Counted from the first letter of the stretch, positions 54,554 through 64,000 are shown. The stretch is 64,000 nt of DNA from Sideroxydans sp. CL21 (GCF_902459525.1 NZ_LR699166.1:186001-250000), one strand, 5' to 3'. The notes: generated from the sequence alone by a model not told the origin. Numbers and translations: made by a program.

Positions 54554-55417
54554 TTATTGCATCCAATAATTCCCAACCAACCCCGCAAACACCGCCGCCC
54601 CGAACCAGTTGTTATGCAGGAATGCCGCGAAGCATTTTTCGCGGCTGCGATCCCTGATGAGTTTGTAGTGATACAGCGCAATACTTTCCGCGACGATCAG
54701 GCCGGCAAAATAAACCAATCCCAAGCCTGCCATTAAGCCAACCACCGCCAGCAGCAGCAAGGTAAGGGTGTAACAAATCATTACTGCGATCACGTCGTAT
54801 TTGCCGAAGAACAGCGCCGAGGAATGGATGCCGAGGTGGATGTCGTCGTCGCGGTCCACCATGGCGTATTCGGTGTCGTAGGCGATGGACCAGAAGATGT
54901 TGGCGAGCAGCAACACCCACGCGACGGCTGGCACTTCGCCGAGCTGTGCGGCGAATGCCATCGGGATGCCGAAGCCGAAGGCGATGCCGAGGTAGGCTTG
55001 CGGAATCGCGAAGAAGCGCTTGGTGAACGGATAGCTGGCGGCAAGGAAAGCGGCGGGGAAGGACATCAGCCAGGTGAGCGGGTTCAGCGGCAGGATGAGT
55101 GCAAAAGAAATCAGCGCCAGCACGACCGCCAGCCACAGCGTTTCGCGCTCGCTGACCTTGCCGCTGGTGAGCGGCCTGTCCTTGGTGCGCTCCACATGCT
55201 TGTCGATGTGGCGGTCGGCATAGTCGTTCACCGCGCAGCCGGAGGAGCGCATCAGTACGGTGCCCAGCGTGAAGATGAATACGATGAGCAATGACGGATG
55301 CCCGTTGCCCGCGATCCACACGCCCCACAGAGTCGGCCATAGCAGCAGCAGGATGCCGATGGGGCGGTGCAGGCGGGTGAGCTGGAGGTAGAGGTGCAGG
55401 CGTTCGGTGAGGTTCAT
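54554..55417 (-). CDS. ubiA: 4-hydroxybenzoate polyprenyltransferase
   Basis: 287-residue membrane prenyltransferase with about eight helices. The two Asp-rich motifs are [20 protein letters not shown] and [21 protein letters not shown]. It joins the polyprenyl tail to 4-hydroxybenzoate in ubiquinone synthesis. ubiC, often its neighbour, is not seen here. A paired repeat element separates it from recG upstream. Confidence 0.96.
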   Translation of the reverse strand: MNLTERLHLYLQLTRLHRPIGILLLLWPTLWGVWIAGNGHPSLLIVFIFTLGTVLMRSSGCAVNDYADRHIDKHVERTKDRPLTSGKVSERETLWLAVVLALISFALILPLNPLTWLMSFPAAFLAASYPFTKRFFAIPQAYLGIAFGFGIPMAFAAQLGEVPAVAWVLLLANIFWSIAYDTEYAMVDRDDDIHLGIHSSALFFGKYDVIAVMICYTLTLLLLAVVGLMAGLGLVYFAGLIVAESIALYHYKLIRDRSREKCFAAFLHNNWFGAAVFAGLVGNYWMQ

Positions 55418-55434
55418 GGCAATATTTTATGCTA

Positions 55435-55552
55435 ACTCCCTCTCCCGTGGGCGGGAGAGGGTTGGGGTGAGGGGCGTTGTTGTGAAGCCGATTGATGCGT
55501 TGCTCACCCGCCCTCATCCCCGGCCCTTCTCCCGCCCGCGGGAGAAGGGAGT
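55435..55552. repeat. Paired CCCTCTCCC/GGGAGAGGG element
   Basis: A 39-bp arm at 55435-55473 (CTCTCCCG-tggg-CGGGAGAG inside) and an inverted counterpart at 55509-55552 that contains a 12-bp hairpin (55524-55535 with 55538-55549). The pair fills the 143-bp gap between ubiA and recG. It is the widespread type of interspersed intergenic repeat. Confidence 0.7.
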
Positions 55553-55560
55553 GAAGTGGC

Positions 55561-57582
55561 TCAAGTCCGCAAATAATCCGGCTCATTCGCCATCCACCGT
55601 TGCAGATGCGCCTGCGCCGCCTCGGGAAAGTCGCGCAGCATCTCGTCGGCGATGTCGCGTGCCTTGTCCAGCAGCTTGTCGTCCTCGGCCAGATCGGCGA
55701 AACGCAACATGGGCACGCCGCTCTGTCTTGCGCCTAGCAGTTCGCCCGGGCCGCGCAGGCGCAGGTCCTGTTGGGCGATTTCGAAACCGTCGGTGTTCTC
55801 GTAGATGATCTTGAGCCGGGCGCGGGCGAGTTCGGACAGCGGCTGCTGGAACAGCAGCACGCACATGCTCTCGGCAGCCCCACGCCCGACACGACCGCGC
55901 AGCTGGTGCAGTTGGGCCAGTCCCATGCGTTCGGCATGGTCGATCACCATCAGGCTGGCGTTGGGCACATCCACGCCGACTTCGATAACGGTGGTGGCGA
56001 CCAGCAGTTGCAGCTCACCCGTCTTGAATGCAGCCATGGTCTGCGCCTTTTCGGTGCTACTTAATTTGCCATGCGCAAGGCCGATGCGGATTTCGGGGAA
56101 TATCTGTGTGAGCGTGGCGAATGTTTCCAGTGCGGTTTGCAATTGCAGCGCTTCCGATTCGTCGATCAGGGGGCACACCCAATAGGCCTGACGGCCTTCG
56201 AGACAGGCGGCACGCACGCGCTCGAACACTTCCTCGCGTCGGGCATCGCTGACCAGCTTGGTAACGATAGGCGTGCGGCCCGGCGGCAACTCGTCGATCA
56301 CCGACACGTCGAGGTCGGCGTAGTAGCTCATCGCCAGCGTGCGCGGGATCGGCGTGGCGCTCATCATCAGTTGGTGAGGTTCCGCACCTTTGCCGCGCAA
56401 GGCCAGCCGTTGCTGCACGCCGAACTTGTGCTGCTCATCCACGATGACCAATCCCAGCTTGCTGAATTCGACCGACGTCTGGAACAGCGCGTGCGTGCCG
56501 ATGGCAAGTTGGGTATCGCCCAGCGCGATGCGCTCGGCCGCCGCCGCCTTGTCCTTTTTCTTCAGGCTGCCGGAGAGCCACGCCGGTTCGATGCCGAGCG
56601 GCGCCAGCCAGTCGCGCAGCTTGAGGTAATGCTGTTCTGCGAGGATCTCGGTCGGTGCCATGAACGCAACCTGATAACCGTTCTCGATAGCCTGCAACGC
56701 GGCGAGCGCGGCGACCACAGTCTTGCCGCTGCCGACATCGCCTTGCAACAGGCGCTGCATCGGATGTGGACGTGCGAGGTCGGCGCTGATCTCATGCCAC
56801 ACTTTTTTCTGCGCACCGGTGAGGGCGAACGGCAGGTCTTTCAGCAACGCATCGGTAAGCCGGTTGTGTGCGGCAAGTTTGGGCGCGATGCGCCGGCTTC
56901 GTTCGCGGTAATGCACGCGCATCGACAGTTGCTGTGCCAGCAGTTCATCGAATTTGATGCGCATCCATGCAGGATGCGCCCGTGCCAGCAATGCGTCCTC
57001 GTTGATGTTCGGCGGCGGCTGGTGCAGCAGGCGCACGCTGGACGCGAAATCCGGCAGGTGCAGGTGCTGCAGGATCTGTTCCGGCAGCGTGTCGTCGAGT
57101 GCCAGTTCGTTCAGCGCGGCGTGAATATGTTTGGTCAACGTGATTTGCGGCAGCCCGGCAGTGGTCGGGTAGACGGGCGTGAGTGCCTGCTTCAGCGGAA
57201 CGGATTCTCCTGCAACGCGGCATTTCGGATGCACCATCTCGTCGCCGAAGAACCCCATGCGCGGTTCGCCCAGCGCGCGGATCTTTTTGCCGACGGCGAG
57301 CTGCTTCTGCTGGCTGGGATAGAAGTTCAGGAAGCGCAGATAAAGGATGCCGCTGTTGTCCTGCAACTGGCACACCAGGCTGCGGCGCGGGCGGTACATC
57401 ACTTCGCTGTGGATGATTTCGCCTTCCACCTGCGCCGTTTCACCGGGGACGAGATCGGTTATACGCGTGATCCGCGTTTCGTCTTCATAACGCAACGGCA
57501 GATGCAGCACCAGATCGAACGGGGTATGGATGCCGAGTTTGGCGAATTTGCTCTGTGTGGCGGGGGCGATCTTCAATGGCAC
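55561..57582 (-). CDS. recG: ATP-dependent DNA helicase RecG
   Basis: 673 residues. A wedge/OB domain (about 30-150) precedes the helicase core: Walker A LLQGDVGSGKTVVAALAAL, Walker B VIVDEQHKFGVQQR, motif III MSATPIPRTLAMS, and motifs V-VI VATTVIEVGVDVPNASLMVIDHAERMGLAQLHQLRGRVGRG. RecG remodels stalled replication forks and Holliday junctions. At 30 bp after the kinase stop codon it is likely the last gene of the kinase-ridA-kinase transcript. Confidence 0.97.
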   Translation of the reverse strand: MPLKIAPATQSKFAKLGIHTPFDLVLHLPLRYEDETRITRITDLVPGETAQVEGEIIHSEVMYRPRRSLVCQLQDNSGILYLRFLNFYPSQQKQLAVGKKIRALGEPRMGFFGDEMVHPKCRVAGESVPLKQALTPVYPTTAGLPQITLTKHIHAALNELALDDTLPEQILQHLHLPDFASSVRLLHQPPPNINEDALLARAHPAWMRIKFDELLAQQLSMRVHYRERSRRIAPKLAAHNRLTDALLKDLPFALTGAQKKVWHEISADLARPHPMQRLLQGDVGSGKTVVAALAALQAIENGYQVAFMAPTEILAEQHYLKLRDWLAPLGIEPAWLSGSLKKKDKAAAAERIALGDTQLAIGTHALFQTSVEFSKLGLVIVDEQHKFGVQQRLALRGKGAEPHQLMMSATPIPRTLAMSYYADLDVSVIDELPPGRTPIVTKLVSDARREEVFERVRAACLEGRQAYWVCPLIDESEALQLQTALETFATLTQIFPEIRIGLAHGKLSSTEKAQTMAAFKTGELQLLVATTVIEVGVDVPNASLMVIDHAERMGLAQLHQLRGRVGRGAAESMCVLLFQQPLSELARARLKIIYENTDGFEIAQQDLRLRGPGELLGARQSGVPMLRFADLAEDDKLLDKARDIADEMLRDFPEAAQAHLQRWMANEPDYLRT

Positions 57583-57612
57583 ATATCCGGGAACGAGGCG
57601 GTACTGCTGAAG

Positions 57613-58911
57613 CTAAGTCGCAATCTTGGCGAGGCGATCATCCGATACGCGCAGCCGGTCGGCAAGCGTGGACAGGAACACCTGGTTGAAGTGCAGCTGG
57701 CAGCGGTCGGAGAGCTGGTCAAGCTGGCCGGGCAGTATCTTCATGACGGTGACCTCGGTGGTGGCAGTGATGCTGGCGGAACGCGGCATCTGTTTGCGGC
57801 TGGTGTAGGACATCTCGCCGAAGATGGAGCCGCTACTCAGCGTGTTGAGCAAACGGTTGTTGCGCGACACGGTGACGCCGCCATCGGCCAGGATGAAGAA
57901 CGCATCCCCCAGCTCTCCCTCGCGCAACAGCAAGGTCTTTGCCGGTTGTTTCTGCCATTCGCCGACGCGCAACAGTTCCCACAGCTCGATGTCGGTGAAA
58001 TCCTGGAACATTTTCAATTTGCGCAGGGCGGTGAATTTTTCGTTTTCGTTGATCTCCATGTCGCTTTTTTCGAAGTGCCCGAGTGCGGCGAGTTGGTTGC
58101 CGAAATCGCCCCAGGTGGCAAAGCGGTCCCCCGGTTTTTTTTGCAGGGCGATCATCACGATGCGTTCCAGCTGCGGCGGCAGGTTTGTACGGTGTTGTGT
58201 CGGAGGGATGGGCATTTCGTGCAATATCTGCTGATACAGATGCGCCAGATTTTTCGGCGTATACGGCGAACGGCCGGTGAGCAGGCGATACATGACAACG
58301 CCCAGCGAATAGATGTCGGTCGAGTGGGTAAGCTCGTCGCCGCGCACTTGTTCCGGCGACATGTAATTGGGAGAGCCGACGCTGTTTTGCGTATCTTCGA
58401 GGTCGGTGCGGACAGCCGCGCCCAGGTCGGCGATCTTGATCTCGTCCGGGTTGGCCAGCAGCAGGTTGGCCGGCTTGATGTCACGGTGGATCACGCCGTT
58501 GAATTGCGCATAGTTGAGCGCACGGCAGCATTTGTACATATAGGCGACCACGCGGTCGAGCGGCAGCAGGTTGTCCGGGTAAATGTGCTTTTCCAGGGTG
58601 CCGCCAGCCACGTATTCCATCACGATGTAACTCATGCTGTCGCTGATGACCGCTTCGTAAGTGGTGACGATGTTCGGGTGCACCAATTTCCCTGCAAGCG
58701 CGGCTTCGATCTCCAGTTGCCTCCGGTTCTGTTTGCCGTTCTTCGGGTCGTACAGGAAAGCCTGCTTGAACAACTTGAGCACGACCTCGCGGTCTTCAAC
58801 CGGGTCGTGTCCGAGATAGACCACGCTGGTTCCGCCGTTTCCCAGTTTCCTGATCAAACGGTACCTGCCGATATGCGATCCCTGGCTCATTGGGTGACTA
58901 CTTATAGACAA
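57613..58911 (-). CDS. Ser/Thr kinase fused to a cNMP-binding domain (copy K1)
   Basis: 432 residues. Kinase at about 16-270: RKLGNGGTSVVYLG, Lys46 in [15 protein letters not shown] (142-149), DLG in place of DFG (162-164), [24 protein letters not shown]. The C-terminal ~120 residues are a Crp-type nucleotide-binding domain (LLREGELGDAFFILADGGVTVS, GSIFGEMSYTSRKQMPRSASITA). About half the positions match the paralogue at 59322-60602. No membrane span, so probably cytoplasmic. It starts 3 bp after ridA. Either the M1 or M8 (MSQGSHIGRYRL) Met could be the start. Confidence 0.9.
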   Translation of the reverse strand: MSISSHPMSQGSHIGRYRLIRKLGNGGTSVVYLGHDPVEDREVVLKLFKQAFLYDPKNGKQNRRQLEIEAALAGKLVHPNIVTTYEAVISDSMSYIVMEYVAGGTLEKHIYPDNLLPLDRVVAYMYKCCRALNYAQFNGVIHRDIKPANLLLANPDEIKIADLGAAVRTDLEDTQNSVGSPNYMSPEQVRGDELTHSTDIYSLGVVMYRLLTGRSPYTPKNLAHLYQQILHEMPIPPTQHRTNLPPQLERIVMIALQKKPGDRFATWGDFGNQLAALGHFEKSDMEINENEKFTALRKLKMFQDFTDIELWELLRVGEWQKQPAKTLLLREGELGDAFFILADGGVTVSRNNRLLNTLSSGSIFGEMSYTSRKQMPRSASITATTEVTVMKILPGQLDQLSDRCQLHFNQVFLSTLADRLRVSDDRLAKIAT

Positions 58912-58914
58912 GGA

Positions 58915-59301
58915 TCATTCCTGCAAAAACATCACGCCGTCGGCTTCCACCAGTGCGGCGCGCGGCAGGGAAGCGACGCCCACGGCGGCGCGCGCCGGGT
59001 AAGGCTGATGAAAATAAGTCGCCATGACTTCGTTGACCTTGGCAAAGTGGGCAAGGTCGGTCAGGTAGATGTTGAGTTTCACCATATCGTCCAGGCTCCC
59101 TCCCGCCGCCGAGGCGACGGCACGCAGGTTCTGGAATACGCGGTGAACCTGCGCTTCGATGCCTTCGACCATATTCATGGTGTTGGGATCGAGGCCGATC
59201 TGGCCGGAGAGATAGACGGTATTGTCCACGCGCACGGCTTGCGAATAGGTGCCGATGGCGGCGGGGGCATCGGGTGTCTGGATCACGAATTTGTTCGACA
59301 T
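58915..59301 (-). CDS. ridA: RidA-family reactive imine deaminase
   Basis: 128 residues: [74 protein letters not shown] and the closing [21 protein letters not shown]. The active-site Arg lies in [12 protein letters not shown]. Removes reactive enamine/imine intermediates such as 2-aminoacrylate. ATG 59301 is 6 nt after AAGGAG. It is between the two kinases with gaps of 20 and 3 bp. Confidence 0.95.
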   Translation of the reverse strand: MSNKFVIQTPDAPAAIGTYSQAVRVDNTVYLSGQIGLDPNTMNMVEGIEAQVHRVFQNLRAVASAAGGSLDDMVKLNIYLTDLAHFAKVNEVMATYFHQPYPARAAVGVASLPRAALVEADGVMFLQE

Positions 59302-59321
59302 GATGTTCTCCTTTAATTGTT

Positions 59322-60602
59322 CTAATTTGCGAGCTTGGCGAAGCGGTCGTCGGCCATCCTGAGACGGTCTGCCATGACGCGCAAGAAAGCCTGGTTGAAA
59401 TGCAGCTGGCAATGGTCGGAAAGCTTTGCGAGTTGCGCCGGCGATATTTTAAGTACCGTGACTTCGGTGCCGGCAGTGACGGTGGCGGAACGCGGAACGA
59501 CCCTGCCGCTGATGTAAGCCATCTCGCCGAAGCAGTCGTCGCTGCGGATCAGGTTGAGCAGGCGGCCGTTCTTGGTCACGCTCACGCTTCCCTCGATGAT
59601 GATGTAGAAGACGTCGCCCATCTCGTCTTCGCGCATGAGGACGGTCTGCGCGGGCTGCATCTGCCATTCACCGACGCGCAGTATCTCCCACAGTTCGATA
59701 TCGGTGAAGTCCTTGAACAAGGACATCTCGCGCAGCGTGGAAAATTGCTCGGTCTGGTTGATCTCGATGGCCTTTTGTTCGAAACGCCCCAAGGCAGCGA
59801 GATCGCTGCCGAAATCCTTCCAGTTCTGGTAGCGCTCGCCCCTGTCCCTGTGCATGGCGCGCAGCACCACGCGTTCGAGCTGCGGCGGGATGTCGGGACG
59901 CAGGTTGCGCGGGGTCGGCGGTGTGGCATGCAGTATCTGCTGGCACAGGGCCGGCAGGTTTTCCGCTTTGTATGGCAAGTAACCGGTGAGCAGGCGGTAC
60001 ATCACCACACCCAGGGAATAGATGTCGGTCTGGTGCGTCAGCGCCTCGCTGCGCAGTTGTTCCGGCGACATGTAGCCGGGCGAACCGATGTTGTTGATCT
60101 GCGTCTGTTCGATGTCCAGCAGCAGCGCCGCACCCATGTCGGATATCTTGATGTCGCCGTCCTCGGTGAGCAGCATGTTGGCGGGCTTGATGTCGCGGTG
60201 GATAACGCCGTTGAACTGTGCATAGTTCAAGGCGCGGCAGCATTTGAACATGTAGTCCACCACGCGGTCGACGGGTAGCAGGTTGCCGGGCTCGGCATAT
60301 TTTTCCAGCGTACCGCCGCTCACATATTCCATCACGATGTGGCTGGCATCGTCGCCGATCAGCGCATCGTAGATCGACACGATGTGCGGATGCGACAGCT
60401 TGCCCACCAGCGAGGCTTCGTTATCCAGTTGGCGCTGGTACAGTTTGCCCATCCTGGGGTCGCTCAGGATATCCTGTTTCAACACCTTGATCGCCACCTC
60501 GCGCTTCGCGAAAGGATCGAAAGCGAGATACACCGTACTGGTCGCACCTTGCCCGAGTTTTTTGGTGAGGGTGTATTTGCCCAGTGCCCCAAGTTGTTGC
60601 AT
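59322..60602 (-). CDS. Ser/Thr kinase fused to a cNMP-binding domain (copy K2)
   Basis: 426 residues from the ATG at 60602. Kinase: [17 protein letters not shown], Lys39 in [16 protein letters not shown] (135-142), DMG in place of DFG (155-157), [25 protein letters not shown]. Cyclic-nucleotide-binding domain in the last ~120 residues ([44 protein letters not shown]). It shares the same domain order and many identical blocks ([18 protein letters not shown]) with copy K1, so the two arose by duplication. Likely first gene of the K2-ridA-K1-recG unit; a longer upstream frame lacks kinase similarity. Confidence 0.9.
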   Translation of the reverse strand: MQQLGALGKYTLTKKLGQGATSTVYLAFDPFAKREVAIKVLKQDILSDPRMGKLYQRQLDNEASLVGKLSHPHIVSIYDALIGDDASHIVMEYVSGGTLEKYAEPGNLLPVDRVVDYMFKCCRALNYAQFNGVIHRDIKPANMLLTEDGDIKISDMGAALLLDIEQTQINNIGSPGYMSPEQLRSEALTHQTDIYSLGVVMYRLLTGYLPYKAENLPALCQQILHATPPTPRNLRPDIPPQLERVVLRAMHRDRGERYQNWKDFGSDLAALGRFEQKAIEINQTEQFSTLREMSLFKDFTDIELWEILRVGEWQMQPAQTVLMREDEMGDVFYIIIEGSVSVTKNGRLLNLIRSDDCFGEMAYISGRVVPRSATVTAGTEVTVLKISPAQLAKLSDHCQLHFNQAFLRVMADRLRMADDRFAKLAN

Positions 60603-60771
60603 TTTGGTGGTTTGCTCGGTGAAGAAGTGCACAGAATCTACACGAACAAGCCCCTGTTCCACAACTGGCGGGTGCCGATGTGAGTGCTGGCTGGCTTGTT
60701 GAAAGCAGTGCTTTCGCCGATAATGCCGCGGCCTTGCTGCAGTCCAAAACCCTACTACCGGACACTCTTCA

Positions 60772-61989
60772 TTGAATATTAGATTCCAACGTGCAGTCGA
60801 CCATTGGGCCGGAATGCCAATCTGCTGGGTAATTTCGTTGTTCGAACGAGTTCGCCGAATGATCTTCGGCCAACCGGTCGTCGCCCAACCCAGACGCATC
60901 CTGATCGTGCTGCTTTCGGAAATGGGCAGCCTGGTATTGGCGCAGCCGATGTTCGCCGACCTGCGCAAGCGCTATCCCGATGCTTCCCTGCATATCCTGA
61001 TGTTCGCCAAAAACCGCGAAGTGCTGGATTTGCTGGGCGTGATGCCGCCGGAGAATGTCATCACCATCCGGGACAAATCGTTAAGCGGATTTGCGGCAGA
61101 TACGCTCAGGGCGATCCTGACCATGCGGCGTACCGGCTTCGATGTCGTGATCGATTGCGAGCTGTTCTCGCGGGTGAGCGCCATTTTTTCCTATCTGTCA
61201 GGCGCCACAATACACGTGGGATTCCAGCCGCATACGCAGGAAGGCCTGTACCGCGGATCCTTTATCAACCGGCCGGTGCTGTACAACCCCTATCGCCATT
61301 TGTCGCAGCAGTTCCTGACGATGGTTGCCGCCATCGGGTCGGAGGGACGGCCACTGGCCAAGGCTGCCGCACACGAGGTGAGCGCGCCGCCGCTACTGCA
61401 ATTCGCCGAGGGAGAAGTAGCGCGCATCACCGCGCAACTGCACAACGATTTCGCCATCCTGAAAGACAAGAAGCTGGTGCTGGTCTATCCCGATGGTGGC
61501 ATCCTGCCCATCCGCGCCTGGCCGCCGGCTTCCTACAAGCAGTTGTGCGATGCGCTGTTGCAGGAAGGCTATGCGGTCGCGCTCATCGGCCTGCCCGATG
61601 CCAAGCCGCTGGCGCAGGAGATCGTTGCGCACTGCAAACATCCGATGTGTATCGACCTGACCGGCTATACGAAATCGGTGCGACATCTGCTGGCGATCTT
61701 TCATCGGGCGTCTTTGCTGGTGACCAATGACGGCGGGCCGGGCCAGTTCGCGGCGCTCACCCCGTTGCCCACGCTGGTGTTCTTCGGGCCGGAGACACCG
61801 GCGCTGTACAGCCCGCTGGCGCCCAATATCCATTGCCTGTACACCGCGCTGTCCTGTTCGCCCTGCCTGACCGCCTACAACCACCGCAACTCGCCGTGCG
61901 ACGGCAACAACCAGTGCCTGCAATCGATCACGCCGGCGCAGGTGCTGGTCAAGGCGCGCGAATTGCTGCAGCAGGGACTCCCCGCATGA
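60772..61989 (+). CDS. Glycosyltransferase family 9 (heptosyltransferase-like)
   Basis: 405 residues, ADP-heptose:LPS heptosyltransferase fold (GT9). Features: RRILIVLLSEMGSLVLAQPMFADLRKRYPDASLHIL, VVIDCELFSRVSAIFSYLSGA and the C-terminal SLLVTNDGGPGQFAALTPLPTLVFFGPETPALYSPL. A Cys-rich tail (SCSPCLTAYNHRNSPCDGNNQC) is unusual but recurs in this subgroup. Likely LPS core or surface glycan synthesis. The TTG at 60772 gives the longest frame; an ATG at 60814 is the other option, and neither has a strong RBS. Confidence 0.88.
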   Translation: MNIRFQRAVDHWAGMPICWVISLFERVRRMIFGQPVVAQPRRILIVLLSEMGSLVLAQPMFADLRKRYPDASLHILMFAKNREVLDLLGVMPPENVITIRDKSLSGFAADTLRAILTMRRTGFDVVIDCELFSRVSAIFSYLSGATIHVGFQPHTQEGLYRGSFINRPVLYNPYRHLSQQFLTMVAAIGSEGRPLAKAAAHEVSAPPLLQFAEGEVARITAQLHNDFAILKDKKLVLVYPDGGILPIRAWPPASYKQLCDALLQEGYAVALIGLPDAKPLAQEIVAHCKHPMCIDLTGYTKSVRHLLAIFHRASLLVTNDGGPGQFAALTPLPTLVFFGPETPALYSPLAPNIHCLYTALSCSPCLTAYNHRNSPCDGNNQCLQSITPAQVLVKARELLQQGLPA

Positions 61990-62486
61990 GCACGCTGCTG
62001 AATTTGCATCTCTCGCTGGCTTCGTTGTTCCGTCGCGTTTTTTCCAAACGCTTCCTGAAATTCGGTACTGTGGGCGCATCCGGTACGGCGGTCAATCTTG
62101 GCGTGCTGTATCTGGGGCAGGAGCATTTTTTCAGCACCGTGCAGTCGTCCCAGCTCAAGCTCAATCTGTCGCTGGCACTGGCCATCTTCCTGGCCACCGT
62201 GAACAATTTTTTCTGGAACCGCCTGTGGACCTGGGCTGACCGTACACAACATCATCACAAACCCTGGATCGCGCAGTTCTGGCAATACACGCTGGCATGC
62301 TGGCTGAGCATCGCATTGCAGATCGTGTTCACCAATTTGCTCGCGCCGCATTTCTTCTACCAGATCGCCAATCTCATCGCCATCGGCCTGACCAGCGTCC
62401 TGAACTTTGTGCTCAATGATATCTGGACGTTCGGCCGCCTGAAATTGGTTCGGCACCCCGAGCCGCCGCATAACGATAGTCCATGA
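61986..62486 (+). CDS. GtrA-family membrane protein
   Basis: 166 residues with four helices: FLKFGTVGASGTAVNLGVLYL, ALAIFLATVNNFFWNRLWTW, YTLACWLSIALQIVFTNLL and LIAIGLTSVLNFVLNDIWTFG. GtrA-like proteins are thought to flip polyprenyl-phosphate-linked sugars used by GT39-type enzymes. The ATG overlaps the GT9 stop, and its own stop overlaps the next gene (ATGA), so the three genes are translationally coupled. Confidence 0.92.
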   Translation: MSTLLNLHLSLASLFRRVFSKRFLKFGTVGASGTAVNLGVLYLGQEHFFSTVQSSQLKLNLSLALAIFLATVNNFFWNRLWTWADRTQHHHKPWIAQFWQYTLACWLSIALQIVFTNLLAPHFFYQIANLIAIGLTSVLNFVLNDIWTFGRLKLVRHPEPPHNDSP

Positions 62487-64000
62487 ACAGGCGGCTGGGA
62501 GGACTACATCTGGCGTGGAATGTCCTGGCGCTTGCGCTTGCTGTCTTCGTCTATTTCTACGGCTTGGACAGCCAGCATATTCCCAAGAACGGCGATGAAT
62601 ATCCGTATGAGCACATCACGCGGCTGACTGCGGCGAGCGGGCACCTGTTGCCGCTGCAATCCGAACTCGACGGCATGCGCAACACCAAGCCACCATTGTT
62701 GTTCTGGCAGGGCATCGCTTCCACGCATTGGGGGCAGGACTGGGACTTGTGGCACCTGCGCTATCCCAGTGTGATCTATACGCTGCTTACCGCCATGTTG
62801 GTATTTCTGCTGGCAGGGAGACTGTCGCGGCAGATGGAAACCGGCTTTGTCGCAGCACTGACTTATCTCACTTTTTTCAGCACCTATCGATACGGCAGAC
62901 CCTTTCTGGTCAACCCGCCGGAGGTGTTCTGGTTCTTCCTGCCGTTTTTCACGCTGCTGTATTGGCGCCCGTTCAGTTTCGAGTCCCGGTTGTTTGTGCC
63001 GCTGTTGCTGGGTCTGGAGATCGGTATCGGCCTGCTGTATAAATCCTTTGCGTTGCTGGCGCCGATAGGTTTGGTTCTGGTCTGGTGGTATCTGCACCAG
63101 TGCCGTTATCAATGGCGTGAGTTCATTGTGAAAGAGGCCTACAAGCCGGTATTGGCGGGCATCGTGGCGTTGTCCCTGTTCGCACTATGGTTCGCGTTCG
63201 ACCCCGATCCGCAATCCGTGTGGCGCGAATTCGTGGTCGGCGAAAACGCGGGCAAATTCGAGGCGCACGGTGCCGGTTACTGGGCACAACTATTGTGGGG
63301 TGGAAGCAGTGTCTGGGCATTGCTGCTGGGTTATCCCATGAATGCGGGTCTGCTGGCTTTCCCGGTTGCGGCATTGTTTCTTGTGGCCTACCGGCAGAGG
63401 CGCCAGCTTGGCGATGTCGAAAAGATGCTGTGGGTCTGGATGTTTGTCCTGTTCATTGTGTTTGCCGTGCCCAGCCAGCGGTCCGCGCGTTACCTGCTGG
63501 AAGCCATGCCGGGAGTGGCAGTGCTGTGTGCGTTGAACTGGCAGCGCATCCCGCGCTGGGTATTTGTAGTCACACTCGTTGCGGCTGATGCAGTGCTTGT
63601 TCTACTGGCTTTCCTTGCCCGGAACTTGCAGAACGAGGCAGCCGGAATGTACGGTTGGGGTTATTGGCTGCTGTTGGGCGTGACGCTGGCGCTGGCAATA
63701 TTTGCGTCATTTTCCCCCAGGTCCACTCGCAGTGTGGCCAATGTGGTGGTGTTGCTTGTCTTCCTGTCCCTGGCTGCATTCTTGCGGCCGTTCGATGGTG
63801 CTCTTGGCAGGTACAACGAAGTCGCCCAACGCTATGTTCAGAGCAAAGACGTGTGGGTGCCTTGCAACTTCCGAGCGCATGATGAAGGAGACCGCTTCAT
63901 GCTTCCCGGTGCCCGTGTGCATGGTTACGACGAGAGCTGGAACCTGAAACCCGCTGACTTGGCAGCGCGCTACCGCTTGTTCGCGTTGCAACTCCCGCTC
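62483..64000 (+). CDS. GT39/ArnT-type membrane glycosyltransferase (3' end outside window)
   Basis: 506 residues are visible and the frame is still open at the window edge. About ten hydrophobic helices follow a first periplasmic loop with the catalytic acidic motif NGDEYPYEHI and the family stretch NTKPPLLFWQG. These dolichol-phosphate-sugar-like enzymes move sugars from a polyprenyl carrier to lipid A, glycan or protein on the periplasmic side. GtrA upstream probably supplies the carrier-linked sugar. Confidence 0.88.
   Translation, partial: MNRRLGGLHLAWNVLALALAVFVYFYGLDSQHIPKNGDEYPYEHITRLTAASGHLLPLQSELDGMRNTKPPLLFWQGIASTHWGQDWDLWHLRYPSVIYTLLTAMLVFLLAGRLSRQMETGFVAALTYLTFFSTYRYGRPFLVNPPEVFWFFLPFFTLLYWRPFSFESRLFVPLLLGLEIGIGLLYKSFALLAPIGLVLVWWYLHQCRYQWREFIVKEAYKPVLAGIVALSLFALWFAFDPDPQSVWREFVVGENAGKFEAHGAGYWAQLLWGGSSVWALLLGYPMNAGLLAFPVAALFLVAYRQRRQLGDVEKMLWVWMFVLFIVFAVPSQRSARYLLEAMPGVAVLCALNWQRIPRWVFVVTLVAADAVLVLLAFLARNLQNEAAGMYGWGYWLLLGVTLALAIFASFSPRSTRSVANVVVLLVFLSLAAFLRPFDGALGRYNEVAQRYVQSKDVWVPCNFRAHDEGDRFMLPGARVHGYDESWNLKPADLAARYRLFALQLPL

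Noticed and set aside
56071-59316. 1081-codon open frame on the plus strand
   Set aside because: It lies opposite recG, kinase K1 and ridA, which have clear domains and motifs; its translation has no recognisable domain and mirrors the GC-rich codon pattern of the true genes.

Overview
The window reads as a chromosomal segment of a betaproteobacterium. The synteny points to Nitrosomonadales or Gallionellaceae-like lineages: rpe-gph-trpEGD, apaG-mltA, dusB-fis-purH-purD-hemF, ridA-recG-ubiA and an fds formate dehydrogenase operon. This placement comes from gene content and order, not from a marker-gene comparison. No rRNA, tRNA, CRISPR array, transposase or integrase was seen. Coding density is high and most genes sit in short operons with ATGA or TAATG overlaps.

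Layout. 1-3.7 kb: end of a phosphoketolase gene, acetate kinase, a 40-aa membrane protein gene and amylomaltase (malQ). 4-9.4 kb: a HAD dehalogenase-like gene, a luciferase-like oxidoreductase, a frameshifted ArsR regulator, an Old Yellow Enzyme, an SDR and an MFS exporter. 9.5-14 kb: a hemerythrin, a 42-aa membrane protein, a secreted phytochelatin-synthase-like peptidase with an exported methyltransferase-like protein, a small holin-like membrane protein, a repeat-rich secreted protein and an outer-membrane barrel. 14-20.7 kb: rpe-gph-(trp leader peptide)-trpE-trpG-trpD-relA on the minus strand. 21.2-24.8 kb: a sensor histidine kinase and a Ser/Thr (pseudo)kinase fused to two receiver domains. 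24.9-30.1 kb: apaG, mltA, a cNMP-EAL phosphodiesterase, DUF4149, dsbC and a ubiquinone-type hydroxylase. 30.2-38.6 kb: dusB-fis-purH, an AT-rich insert with a Sel1-repeat gene, purD, a TsaC-like gene, hemF, a methyltransferase and DUF2188. 38.8-48.9 kb: a formate locus (LysR, OFA transporter, HPP protein, fdsG, fdsB, fdsA, fdhD, fdsD, moaA). 49-50.5 kb: small secreted and regulatory proteins and a 37-aa membrane protein. 50.7-54.5 kb: a methyltransferase and oxyR divergent from rubrerythrin, rubredoxin and a rubredoxin-reductase-like flavoprotein. 54.5-60.6 kb: ubiA, recG and two paralogous Ser/Thr kinases with cNMP-binding domains flanking ridA. 60.8-64 kb: a GT9 glycosyltransferase, GtrA and a GT39-type glycosyltransferase cut by the window edge.

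Themes. The cell appears to combine a phosphoketolase-acetate kinase route with formate oxidation to NADH, and has an OxyR/rubrerythrin peroxide defence. Signalling genes are dense: three eukaryote-type Ser/Thr kinase genes, three proteins carrying cNMP-binding domains, a histidine kinase and an EAL phosphodiesterase. The most noteworthy observations are: two short genes for similar small membrane proteins 48 kb apart; a 15-codon Trp-containing leader ORF in front of trpE; a kinase with Phe replacing the DFG Asp, fused to receiver domains; the kinase-ridA-kinase cluster; relA lacking its ACT domain and sitting where trpC usually lies; and a 33-codon insertion in trpE.
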